Positions 11,062 to 22,900 of a DNA stretch of 64,000 nt are shown one piece after another. The translations under genes and the position numbers were made by a program. Below the pieces are notes generated by a model. It ran no database searches. It was given only the letters and a program-made list of their open reading frames with translations, and was not told the DNA's origin. How positions within the stretch are numbered: position 1 is the first letter of the stretch; every line of letters begins with the position of its first letter. The DNA comes from Ectobius pallidus (Eukaryota; Arthropoda; Insecta; Blattodea; Ectobiidae). The DNA lies in the NCBI GenBank assembly GCA_964059195.1, contig CAXKWD010000002.1, forward strand, positions 150,987,042 through 151,051,041, in the 5' to 3' direction.

Positions 11062-11334
11062 GGAAGTTAATATGTATTATATGTTGGATAACCTAAGTAA
11101 ATAGGCACAAATTAGGTTAACTTTATATATGTAATTTCCAATTAAGCTAAATCAGTAAATATGTAGGCCATCTAATAATCTACCGATATAAGTAATATGT
11201 AACTCAAGTAATTTAGAAATGCATAGGATAATGAATTTATAATTTTATAATATGTCGAACAATGTAACTCAATTGTAATTAAGCTGCTAAAGCATGTAAT
11301 GTCGCCACGGTGATGGGGTATGCTGTTAATTAAT
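11062..11334 (+). mobile_element. Probable continuation of the LINE 3' end
   Basis: AT-rich sequence with many TAA/TAT words resumes after the gypsy target duplication. It ends in TTAATTAATAATTAA near 11334, a plausible LINE tail. Nothing coding is seen. Assignment to the LINE is by position only. Confidence 0.45.
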
Positions 11335-11335
11335 A

Positions 11336-12260
11336 ATTAAAAACAAAGTTTCCCATCATTGCACAATCCCAGCATCCCTGATACCTTCTTTCCATAATCT
11401 GAATGTCCTGATGGAACCGTTCTCTATGTTCCTCACTCACATCTCCTAAATTTGGTCTAAAGAAATTAATATGGGAAAACAAATAGTGCATTTTGACAGA
11501 CATTCTGCACTCAAGCACACGGTAACTCTGTATCAAATTGTCAATCAGTTCACTGTAATTTTAACTTTTTTTATTACCCAGAAAACATTGCACTACCTTT
11601 CAAAAAGGATCAAAAGCATTACGTCCATTAAGAGTCATTACATCTATAAGTTCTTTAGATTGTAACATCGTACGAATCTCTGAAGTCCGTTAAAACTCCA
11701 GCTTTTATTTTTGCTTCAGATAACTTCGGAAACATTTGTCTGATGAGAGTTGGAGCCTCAGAGTTGCTGTTCAAACTTTGATACGTTGTTCTATTAGTCC
11801 AAGTTTGATATGAAGTAGGGGTAACAATCTTCTCAGTAGACACAAGAGGTTCATGTTTTACGTTCTGTGCGCCTGGAAGCAATATGCAGTCTCATAAGGA
11901 GAGGAAACTAGAATACTTGGTGTAGCCACCTTGAAGCCCCAAAAGAAACCCCAACATCTTGAAATCACCACAAATATCTCACTTGTGACATCCATAGTTC
12001 AGTTTTCCAAGACGAGGTTGACGTTTTCATATGTTTCTTTCAGGTGAGTGGAATGAGCTACTAGGATGGAAGGAAAGTTGTTCCCATTGCATAGCAGGAC
12101 AGCTTTAAGACATGTACTTGAGCTATGTTTAAAAAAGGCGCCACTGGTCTGGTTCATAAGCATTCTGTATGTGTTGAAAGAGAGCATTAACATTGCTGCA
12201 AAAACATCGATGTTCTGACATTTCATAGAAGCTGGATACTGACATGTCTAATTTAAAGAC
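11336..12260 (-). pseudogene. Pseudogene of an uncharacterised high-copy invertebrate protein family
   Basis: Four fragments on the minus strand are read in the order expected of one protein. They are 11999-12226 (LKAVLLCNGNNFPSILVAHS, LKETYENVN), the stretch near 11890-12000 (GDFKMLGFLLGLQGGYTKY in another frame), 11655-11882 (PKLSEAKIKAGV) and 11330-11536 (MSVKMHYLFSHINFF, ERFHQDIQIMERRYQG). From memory, the GDxKxxxxLLGxQGGYTK and ERFHQDIxxMExRYQG wording recurs in many uncharacterised insect and cnidarian proteins, probably mobile-element-borne. The function is unknown. Frameshifts and stops break it repeatedly. Confidence 0.6.
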
Positions 12261-13462
12261 AACAACCAATCGTTTTTATAACCACAAAAACGCAACAGTA
12301 TTTCACAAACAAGAGGAAGCCTGTCTTACAAAATATTGATATATTTATATATCAGTGGATGGGATTGTTACAGATGTCTTGTATACTCTTTTTATTATCT
12401 TTTATATGTTATACAAGTCTCAGAGTATGAAAGGCTTTTACTCGAAAAGTAGTACCAGTACAATAAAAGCTGAATGTACATTGACCTTGAATAAATTACT
12501 TATAAATTTGATAATTATTTCATTGCTAGTGCTCTGATGAGTGGGTTGCTGTGATATGCGATCATTACTTCTTCATATCGTATAATTACTTTCATTGCTG
12601 TAATTTCTGCCGAATTTAGTCCGGCGATTTGAATTGGGTAATATTGTGATGGCTTCATCACATTGTGCGTGGTTTCCGTGGAGCGCTCTCGTATTACCTT
12701 CTCTTTGCGGGTTAGCGCTTGCGCAGTGCGCTTCTTGTCCGCTCGGGGGACGTGAGCTGTTGATGGTGAGGCGGCAGTCAGTCGCTGCGTGGATTCTGTA
12801 AAGTTGAGTGCTGTGTGTTCCTCGTCCTGATGTCTCCTTTGGGGCAGGTAACGTGGCCGTGAGTAATTTGCTTCAATGCAATTAATTCTGCAACTTCTTC
12901 CCTTGGAACGAAATATTATTCGAACCGTTGAATATTTTCATGTATGTAAAACTATGGAATCATTCGTTTATTAAATGGATTTTATGGCTTGTCGCCATTT
13001 TTCTTCTGCCCCTTTTTGGGATGGATTTGTTTAAATAATTATGTTTTGTTGGAAGATTCATTATATTCTTAAAGGGAATCTAATCTTAGTATGCAACCTG
13101 TAGAAGGTTATGAAAGTTGCAAATTTAAGTCAAGAGTACTCTGGTAAATTTAACTGACAGTCTCATCCTAAGTGATGTCATATGCCATGCGTAGGTTCTG
13201 GAATGTTCTAAGCACGAGGAGGGTATTTCCTGCTACGCTTAATCTATGAATAAGTATACGTATATTGAGTGCCCATGTCAAGATAATGATAACGTTCAGT
13301 TTTTGCATTGTGGTTATACCATTTCTCCTTGAAATAATATTACTCCTAATTTAATTGTGTAGATCGCCTACCTTTGGGAAAATAAATTTTGACCGTTGTA
13401 ATGGCAAATAAATTTAACGCTTATGAATTTGAACTAGAGTTCAGATGGTCTAATAAGAACTT
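12261..13462. other. Unannotated region with a GC-richer block
   Basis: No gene was recognised. Around 12660-12860 the composition becomes GC-richer with several CG dinucleotides, and a possible splice donor follows at about 12848 (CAG/GTAACG). That pattern could be an untranslated first exon and promoter of a host gene or an element. No reading frame supports it. Confidence 0.25.
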
Positions 13463-14064
13463 TGTTAATAGTGAAAATACTGATTAGGAAAACTGTCCTT
13501 AAATATAAACGAAATTAGTAGACCATTACAAGGAAATATACATATTCTTTGAATATAGCAGATTTCATATATACTTTGGAAATTAAACAGAATATTTACA
13601 TTACTGCATATTGTAAATTGCAGAGTACATTTCCCACTCAGTTTAGCTAATTGCATTATTAATGAAGAGAATGCTTGGCATTAGTGAAAGTACTGATTAA
13701 GCAAACTGTCCTTAAATATAAAAGAATTTAGTAGACCATTACAAGGAAATATACATATTCTTTGAATATTACCAGTGTGTTATAGCAGATTTCATATAAA
13801 CTTTGGAAATTATACTGAAGATTCACATTACTGGATATTGTAAATTGCAGAGTACATTTCCCACTCAGTTTAGCTAATTGTATTAAAAAAGAAGAGAATG
13901 CTTGGCATTAGTGAAAATACTGATTAGACAAACTATCCTTAAATATAAAAGAATTTAGTAGACCGTTACAAGGAAATATACATATTCTTTGAATGTTACC
14001 CATGTGTTATAGCAGATTTCATATACACTTTGGAAATTAAACTGAAGATTTATGTTCACATTAC
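13463..14064. repeat. Tandem repeat, unit about 215-230 bp, about 2.7 copies
   Basis: Three successive copies start near 13465, 13680 and 13906. Each contains ATACTGATTA, then CTGTCCTTAAATATAAA, AGTAGACC, TACAAGGAAATATACATATT and CAGAGTACATTTCCCACTCA. The copies differ by small indels and substitutions, so it is an aged array. Diverged copies of the same unit lie at 46575-46960, on the other side of the Polinton and in the same orientation. Confidence 0.85.
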
Positions 14065-15755
14065 ATGTGAATAATTTTTAGGTAATTTTTTCCTCTCATT
14101 AATTGCATAATTTTTCACGTATAGATTACGATTTTCTGACGTCATTGCTGGTATGACTAGGATCTATTTTCTTGCTTGGAGGCACACGGGTTGGTAACTT
14201 CGGTCTCGAATATTCTAGAGGTCATTGTATTACATAATGTTCCACACCCTTCTATACCCTTCCTTGATGGCGGAGTAATATCACTGTGTTTAGGAGGCAG
14301 TGACCTGACTGCCTACCTTCAGTTACTAAGTTACACTCGTACAGTCTACAAGTCTCATTCATTCAGTCTACATGTAGTCAAGTCGTCGTACTCTAGTCGT
14401 AGCTACGAATCGTCTCGTCTAGGCAGTAAATGGTATTTATGTAGTGTTCTGTTAAGTGATACAGTCTGCATATTCAAGCCATCATTTTCTGCACCAGTTG
14501 AAGAGAACTTTCGTCAATTCATCATGCAAGTTTCAAGTGCAATTTCTATAAGTAAAGGCGTAGAAACGCCTCTTGAAAGTTCTCTTAGTCTTCTGAACAT
14601 CGGCACAATTAAAGTACAAATTAATCTTCTCAAATACTTTCAAGATTCTAAGTGTTGAATATAAACTTTATTCTCAAAGCTTCAGGCATTAAAGAAGTTT
14701 CATGGCTCGAAAGCCTTTTGTGTAGTACTAAAGGTCAAAGGCTTTCGTCAAGGACATTTACATAGAAGTGCCTTTATTCTCTCTTAACTATATTTTAAAT
14801 GGACTAGCATTTGTTAATGCTTTATTCCCAGTTGAAGGAAACCCTGCTTTATATACTTTCTTTTCTCAACTTAAAAGATAATACGTATATGTGCAACCCA
14901 GCAGTTCGTGCTTATGAAAAACAATTCTTGCAATTGGAGGGTTCCGCCCCAGTGTGAAGATATAGACCGAATTCTGGCTGGTGTAGAAGACTTCTACTTC
15001 ACGGATATTTGTTTGCCCCTTGCAGGACGTCGCCTAAGAAGCCTGCCTGCAGCCAGATTCTCTTTCTGCCTAATTCTGCATCCCGCATTAGTTTCTGCTA
15101 TCAGCCTAGAGACATCCCTGTCCGGTTGGAGACGGAACAGGAGTCTGGAAAGGTTTTCTCCTGCATGTGGATTTCCCGCTGGGAATCTGCATGAATTTTC
15201 TGCAAGGGAACCAGGTCTCTGGTTCACTTCTTCCTGCCCTTAGCCAAGGGATGGAAGGTCTACCTGTAAGTCCAGTGTGGTCGTCCGAGATGGATAGTTA
15301 CAACGATGCTACTTCGTCAAACAGTCGGCAGATCGTCTAGTGGTTTGCATGAAATCACTTGCTACGGGAAGGAAAATCTCTCTTCAGGAAAAGAAAAAGA
15401 TAAGTTGCCATCTTCCTTTCTTTCCCTATAAATTTCTCTATGTACATAAATGTAAAATTCAACAAGGGCTTGTATATGTCAAAGCCTCTTGGATAATCTC
15501 GTGTATCAAAAGTTGTTTATTTCATTACAAAGTTAATGCTTCAATATTTTCAAGTAATGGCATAAAGGCTATATTTACCAAAGTGCATTTATTTAAATCT
15601 AGAAGTTCATTTGGATAACCCAACAAGGGTTAATATTGTTATGTACTATGCTTCAGTATTTTCTTGTTTTGATTAATTAAGTAATTTGAAGCATTTATAT
15701 TATTCTAAATATCAGAGCCTACATTGCCTAAGGTGTAAAATTTATTTAGTTATCT
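14065..15755. other. Unannotated left flank of the Polinton
   Basis: About 1.7 kb without a recognised gene. A 160-codon open frame at 14176-14658 has serine-rich composition and no known motif. A hairpin with an 11-bp stem (CGAAAGCCTTT, 14708-14718, with its complement at 14737-14747) is present. Nothing else was identified. Confidence 0.3.
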
Positions 15756-15761
15756 CATAAG
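15756..15761 (+). repeat. Polinton target-site duplication, left copy
   Basis: CATAAG directly precedes the terminal AGTAGTG and is repeated exactly at 46308-46313. A 6-bp duplication is the known size for Polinton/Maverick integrases. Confidence 0.92.
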
Positions 15762-16750
15762 AGTAGTGAGGCTTTGCCGATGACGTCAGAGGTGGGATAA
15801 GTGGGATGAGTGGGTTGCTACGTCACAAGTGGGCGTGACTTATGACGTCACTACTTACGTCATAGTGGGCGTGACTATGACGTCATGACCTTTGTCATGG
15901 TCACGTGATTCAAAATGGTTACGTTTCCGGTTCCTATTACAAATGGCGGACCAAGCGCGAAATTCAAAATTTGGAAATTCATAATGGCGGTATATTTAAA
16001 AACTGTATGAAAATGGCTACGTTTCCGGTTCCTATTTCAAATGGCGGAAAGAGGGAAATTTTAAAATTGTATATTGGTAGATGGCGGATGATTTGAAAAT
16101 TGCAAATGGTGGAAATTGGATATTACAATTGCAAATGTCGGAAAGAGGGAAATTTGAAAATTGTATATTGGTAGATGGCGGATGATTTGAAAATTGCAAA
16201 TGGTGGAAATTGGATATTACAATTGCAAATGTCGGAAGGTGGGAAATTTGAAAATTGTGTATTGGAAGATGGCGGGTTATTTGAAACTTGCAAAAGGTGG
16301 AAATTGGATATTACATTTGCAATTGGCGAAAGGTGGGAAATTTAAAGTTTGTATATTGGTAGATGGCGGATGATGTGAAAATTGGTAATTCAAGGTGGCG
16401 ACATTGCTTACGTCATAAGAGGATTGCTATAATCTACCTCAACAGTCGTATGCATCACGTGACAGGTGGGATACTTACGTCACAAGTGGATTGAGTGGAT
16501 TGGGTCATGTGACAGGTGGGATAGCTTACGTCATAAGTCAATATGGCGGATCGCTATAACCTATCTCAACGGTGGGATGCATCACGTGACAGGTGGGATA
16601 CTTACGTCACAACTGGATTGAGCGGATTGGGTCATTTGACAGGTGGGATAGCTTACGTCATAAGTCAATATGGCGGATTGCTATAACCTACCTCAACGGT
16701 GGGATGCAACATGTGACAGGTGGGATACTTACGTTATTCAATAAGGTGGA
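15762..16750 (+). repeat. Polinton left terminal inverted repeat
   Basis: Matches the reverse complement of 45540-46307 with good overall identity. The left copy is about 220 bp longer because internal units are expanded. A ~96-bp unit (AGATGGCGGATGATTTGAAA...) occurs about three times at 16040-16360, and a ~125-bp unit (GTGGGATGCATCACGTGACA...) about 2.5 times at 16447-16735. It contains TGACGTCA at 15781, 15843 and 15878, CACGTG at 15902, 16455 and 16583, and at least eight ATGGCGG motifs. Likely roles are origin and terminus for protein-primed replication, integrase substrate and promoter. Confidence 0.92.
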
Positions 16751-17400
16751 TTGCTATGACCTATCTGAACATTATATTCCGCCATACAATTTTTTCGTAA
16801 GATGTCTATTTGTGATGGGCTTTCTTACTTTATGCTATAAAGTTCCCTAACTTCTTGGATTAAATCTTCGCCAAAATTCTGTGACGACTAATATGTGATT
16901 ATTCTCAATCGTAGTACATAAGTTTACTGAACTCCTACAAAACAAGGTCACTCAGGCACCTGTCGTGTCATCATAACACTGCCTGCATAGTCCACATTCC
17001 AACGTTCAGTACAACTACCTTTGTCACCGGGTGATTGCAAATTTCCTACTCCCAGTCTACTTTCTCTTTCTTTTAACAATTTACCCAGTTTTGATAATAT
17101 TGATGAAAATTTATATTAACGGGCGCCATCATCAATACGCTTCCTCTTTTCTTTTTGTTATGTATCAGCCCAGTCACAAATTAAATTATAGATACACAGG
17201 CTATGTACCTACATGCCTCTCGACTAGCTTTTAAATTAACAGTGGAGACGGGAATTGGGTTCGGATTTACCTTTCGTTTATTACTCTGCTTCTCTTTATG
17301 TCTTCTTTTTCTCCTTTTTCAGTGTTCACTACCCAAAGTATATAACTTAGCCCAAAAATCAGCGACTCTCAAACCATTACAAGGATAAGGGTCAAAAATC
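16751..17400. other. Polinton left internal noncoding segment
   Basis: Sequence between the left terminal repeat and the gypsy insertion. No conserved reading frame was recognised; small frames at 17031-17234 and 17203-17388 lack motifs. CATACAATTTTTTCGTAAGATG at 16783-16804 recurs with two mismatches at 27747-27768, right of the gypsy element. Confidence 0.4.
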
Positions 17401-19823
17401 TGAACTTCACGTTAATTTACTTTGCATAACAATAACCATAATTTATTTAATATATTATTTTTTTTCTCTTTTCAACAATAACAATCTTATATACAATAAA
17501 TTACATTTACACAACATTACCCATTCAACATTTTTATTAGTAGGATGGTATTTAATTATTCAAGGTTAGTATACCCAGTTCAACTGTATAAGTACGTTCT
17601 CTGTTCAACAATAACAAACCCCTAATTAATTACTTTAATCTTCTTTCTTTTTTTTTTGTTTCCAGGTATCTACTAGAACGTCTTGTATTATTCTTCTAAT
17701 TTACTACTGACTTGTGTAGTCATTTACATTTGCAACTTCAGGATAGTTCAATATATATTTTATACTTTTTTTTTGAATAAATAAAGGTTTTCAATTCATA
17801 ATCCAGTCCTTAACTCTATAGATTACACTCAATAATCCCACCTATGTCTCCTATACTAGTCTACTAGTCATCTTAGTCCATGAAGAATTGTATTTAAAGA
17901 TAGATAGGAAAGACAGTCTCATGAAGAAAGAAATAGAAGTTTAGGCCTATACCCACAGAGTGACTGTGGCGATAGACCACCGATACAGGAGCGGCGTCTA
18001 GATCTTGAGTTACAAACAATCTGACTCCTCTCCTGCAAACGGGAAAATATTAATGGGCCGCAAACAAAAATAAAATTTTGTAAATCGATGTCAGAGGTCC
18101 CTGACACTCTCTCCTAGAGGCACGTGGGGCCGTTGTTCGCCTCCAACATCGATGGCTTTCACAATCTCTCATAAATTTCTTTTCTTTATATGTTACTAGT
18201 ATAGGCCTTGCCTACTACCAGATTTTATTTGTTTGATTCGGGATACTTCCGGCGTTCCCTCACCTCACCCTTACAATCTCTAGTACTTGTTAATAATCTA
18301 CTTATCATCAGTACACTACTCGTAATTACCTATTCTCCTCTTTCTAACCTGACCAATCATTTGTTATTATCTTTCAACTCACTCACCTCTTTCTAACCTG
18401 ACCAATCATCAGCTATTATCTTTTAACCCCTTTCTTTCTTTAAGTAGAGTTCCCTTCAGCTTATACCATTGATTTAATTCACTTGGTGGTTATTCTAGTT
18501 TTCCTACTCTTTAAGTTACTACTCTTCAGCATGGGCACCCAATCTTCTTTTGTCTCTAAATTCCCTAGAATTCTAACTGAAACTAATTCACGCCCAGATT
18601 AGTAAGCTTCTCTATAACCCCTTTAGTGACTTCTACTTCTACCCTAACATGTAAATTTTCCAATGGTACACACCTAATGCACTACCACTCGTAGGCCTTC
18701 TTTTGCCCTTCAATCTTTCCACTTCTTATCCCCCTCTACCATATTCCATACACCTTCGCTTGTAGATAAATCTCTATAAAAAAACATAACTTAACACTAC
18801 AGGCCAGCATGAAATCTATTTATAGATAGTCACCCGTCACCTGAAAGAAACCCAAGTGGGAGGGGCCCTCGTAAGAAGTACTAAGCATGCCCCTTAATTA
18901 CCTTTCTTCCTTACTCCCCTCGCGTCCTGTCTCAAAAATAACAAAGTTTATATGAGCATCACCAATTGCCCCTAGCTATGTATTCATTCGTGGGACAATC
19001 ACCCATAAAACCCCAAAGTGAAGAGATCTATCTTTGGCCTTCAACGGTTAGGCTCTTGACTGCTCTTTTATAATTAACTTAGACCAGAAATAGAAAATAG
19101 TTGGATTACTGGATTTCATCACTTTACTTCTAGAATTCTCACTTCTATGTTTCTATTCTATTCGTTTATCATACAATACGGCGTCTAATCGCCACACATT
19201 ACTTAGAAACCATCCTTACAAAAAGGAATATCTCAGTTTTCCCACTCCCCAAACAATATAAAAGTCTAGACGATTATACTCAACCAGTGATGTCCAACTT
19301 ATCATCCGATCCTGAGTTGTCTTCCGTTACTTCCTGATGTCCATATCTGCTCTTGTTCAGAGCGAGCAGTCACGACTCACTCTCACAGCTGGTGGTCGCT
19401 GTAGCGGTGTCTCGTACTGGCCGACTTGGTGTATTCTTCTGAGTAATGACTATCTCCATATAGTCGTGTCAAGGAAATTCACAACCAGAATTTCCTCAGA
19501 TGAAAGTCTGACCCACCATCATGCCAGAACGCCTTCCACCACTGTCGCACATTCTAGTCTCGCCTGGCGACTTCCCCTGCGTCCGTCTTCTTTCGTAGTC
19601 AGTTACGTTCTCTCTACTGTCTTTTTGGGATCAGCTCTTCTCCCGTCGACTCACCGTCGGCGCATGCGCACTTCTCTTTTTTCTGTAATTCAAATAAATT
19701 CAGGGCAGTATCGATAGTCATAACAGGGTTCAATATCGATTAATCGAAGTCTCCCCAACCCTTCCTTTGTTTAGAAATGGTTTCCTATCGTCAATTATGC
19801 ACGCAGCCATTCGCTACGTGACA
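17401..19823 (-). repeat. 3' LTR of gypsy element 2
   Basis: Read on the minus strand it starts TGTCACGTAG and ends GAAGTTCA. Over almost all its length it differs from 25053-27475 by only a few changes, such as CAAACGGGA versus CAACCGGGA near 18040 and a poly-T length. The 45 bp nearest 17401 are clearly diverged. It contains a 126-codon open frame at 19337-19717 that is identical in the other LTR but has no recognised motif. Confidence 0.92.
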
Positions 19824-19842
19824 TTCTTCCCCCACTCACCAT
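19824..19842 (-). promoter_or_regulatory. Polypurine tract of gypsy element 2
   Basis: The minus strand reads GTGAGTGGGGGAAGAA directly before the 3' LTR start TGTCACG. This purine run is in the expected place for plus-strand priming and fixes the LTR boundary at 19823. Confidence 0.75.
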
Positions 19843-19910
19843 AAAAAAAATAATGTTAACACTGTTCACATTTTTTTTTTTTTTTTTAGTTTACCAGCCT
19901 TAAAGAATGT

Positions 19911-22900
19911 TTATCCAGGAACAAAGGGTTTCAAGTCTTTGACGTGCCACTTCCCCAACTTTTTACCAAAACGGTTTGTCAGTTCGTAGCTATTTTCACT
20001 GAACTTTTTCTTTATAATATAGGGCCCGACAAACTTTGCACTTAAACCTGCTGTATAAGCTTGTGAGGCATCACTTAATTTAAAGTTTCTTCTTAACACT
20101 AGATCTCCTGGACGAAATCTCACCTCTCTCCTCCGAAGATTATAATAATGACTCGAATTCTTATAGGCGGTTTCTAAGTTATGTCTAACCATTAAACGTA
20201 CCGTTTTCAATTTATTGAGTCTCTCCACCCAAAGTTTTGGAATTTCTTTATGAATCGGTTGGTTTTCCACCTTTTCAATCCTACTGATAATTTCAGGCTC
20301 CTTCCCATAATTTAACATATAAGGAGTGCATCCAGTGGAACTATGCTTAGCCGTATTTATAGCAAAATTAAATTCTCTCAAATACACGTCCCAAACTGTT
20401 TGATCCTTTTGAATGTAACTAGAAATCATTGTTTTCAATACTCTATTGACTCTTTCTACTGGATTTCCTTGCGGCGAATATACAGGTAAATAACAAGGAG
20501 TTATATTAAAAGCTTTAGGTATCTCTCGCATTAATTTACTAGTGTATTGCGGTCCATTATCCATCAGCAAATATCCCGGAATTCCCCATTTAAGGATAAT
20601 CAATTCATAAAATGCTTCCGTAACTGCTCTACTGGTTGCTTTCCTTAACGCTTTACACTCTACATATTTGGTAAAGGTGTCCTGAAATACAATCACATAT
20701 CTGTTTCCCTTTTTTGAACGGGGATAAGGCCCCAACAGATCAGTAGCTACAGTCATCCAAGGTTTCTCTTTCTGGTAAAAATGCATTGGTCCTGCTTGAG
20801 TCGTTTGTAATACTTTTTGTCTCTGACATATTTCACAAGCAGTAACATACTTAGCAACATCTCTAAACATTCCCGGCCAATAATACTTGTTTGCTATTCT
20901 AAAGAAAGTTTTGGTTATCCCCATATGTCCTGCAGTAGGTGCATCATGACATTCCTGTAATACCTTAATCCTATAATCTTGCGGAATAACTAATTTCCAC
21001 CTATTTACTGTTCCCTCTAAAGTTTGTTCTAACTGATCTAATCTTAAATGGTACAACTTCTCATCTACGACCTTCCAATCTGGCCAAAATTTAGGTTTAC
21101 TTTGTACTTGCTCTTTCCGCTTAATAAACCAAGCATCTTGTATATTTTCCCATTCCACTACTTCAGAGTTATCAGTCAACAAGAGGCAAAATTCTTCCTC
21201 TACCGTTTTCCCTTGAACTTTCCCTTCATGTATTCTAGATAAAGCATCCGAAACTTTTTGTAATCTACCAGGCCTATGTATTACTTCAAAGTCATATTCT
21301 TGGAGCAATAAACTCCACCTAGCTAATCGTCCGGTCGGATTCTGATATGTATTTAACCATTTCAGAGCAAAGTGATCAGTATATACTTTAAAATGATAAC
21401 CTTCCAAATAAGGACGAAACTTTTGAACTGCCCACAATATAGCTAACAATTCCTTCTCAACTATTGCCCACTTTTGCTCACCTACCGTTAAAGTTCTACT
21501 AGCATAAGCTATCACTTTTTCCTCTCCTTCCTCTCCTGTCTGAATTAAAGCTGCTCCTAGTCCTGAAAAACTAGCGTCGGTCTGTAGCACTAGGGGTTTA
21601 GTATAATCTGGACAAGTTAATATAGGACTACTAGATAATTTCGATTTTAATTCATCAAAAGATTCCTGACATTCCTTAGTCCAACGCCATTTCTGATTCT
21701 TTTTCAGAAGTGCAGTGAGGGGCTTTACAACTTCAGAAAAAAATGGAATGAATCGTCGGTACCAAGAAGCCAATCCTAAAAATGCTCGTACTTCCTTGAC
21801 TTTTGTAGGGGCTGGATACTCAAGGATACACGAGATTTTATCTGAATCTACAGCAATTCCTAATGGAGTAATGATATGACCCAAATATTTTAATTCACTT
21901 CTGCAAAACTTTGATTTTTCCCTATTAATTTTCAGGTTAGCTTTTCTTAATTTCTCTAAGACTTTTTCTAACATGGACAAATGTTCTTCAAATGTCTCGC
22001 TAATAAGTACTATGTCATCCAAATAACAAAAGCATTTCTCTCCTATCTCTTCTCTTAATATAGTATCAACTAATCTTTGAAATGAGGCCGGCGCGTTATG
22101 GATTCCAAAAGGCATAACTCGAAACTGATACAATCCTCTACCAGGTACGGTAAATGCTGTTTTTTCTTTACTTGCTTCATCTAATGGAACTTGCCAATAC
22201 CCATTTTTCAAATCTATTGTACTGATATACCGAGCATGTCGTAATTTACTCAAAACATGTTCAATGTATGGCAAAGGATAACTATCTCTTTTAGTACAAT
22301 TGTTTACTTTTCTGAAATCTACGCAGAACCTCCATGTTCTATCTGGTTTCTTTACCATAACTACCGGAGAAGACCAAGGTGAATTTGAAGGCTCTATAAC
22401 TTTTTCCAATAACATTTTATCTATTTCCGCATGTATAACTTTTTCCAGAATGGGTGATACTGGATAATATCTTTGTTTTATAGGTTTTGCATCGCCTGTA
22501 TCAATAACATGAGAAATCAAGTCTGTAAGTCCAGTACACTGATCAAATTTCTGTAACTGATTTTCCAAAAACATATTTAATTTGTCCCTTTCCTGAGGTG
22601 TAGGTAAAGTAAGAATATTATGTAGTTGATCTTCTTCTTTTAAATCTATAGCCTTAACAAATTGAAAAATTTTTGCTGGTTCATCTTTGAAATACCAAGT
22701 CCCATCTTGCAAATCTACTACTAACCCAACTTGTTTCAAAACGTCCATGCCCAGAATCATATCTACTGCTAAATTTGGCATAATTTTACATTTTATCTGA
22801 AAGATCCTGTCCTGCAATTTCATCTCAAAAGTTCTCTCTCCTGTTATAGAACTATAAGTTTTATCTGCTAGTTGCACCACCCTAACTTCAGATTCTTCTA

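Noticed and set aside
14176..14658. 160-codon open frame left of the Polinton
   Set aside because: Serine/leucine-rich with no motif, no splice or promoter context, and the region is repeat-rich. Probably chance.
14908..15243. 111-codon frame with an overlapping antisense frame
   Set aside because: Open frames on both strands over the same bases suggest composition rather than coding; no known motif.
15762..16750. CRISPR-like regular repeats in the terminal repeat
   Set aside because: The repeats are contiguous tandem units without unique spacers in a eukaryotic element.
17919..18107. 62-codon frame repeated in both LTRs of gypsy element 2
   Set aside because: Same reason: identity of the LTRs, no domain.
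19337..19717. 126-codon frame in the 3' LTR, repeated at 26989-27369
   Set aside because: The conservation is explained by LTR identity alone; no recognisable domain.
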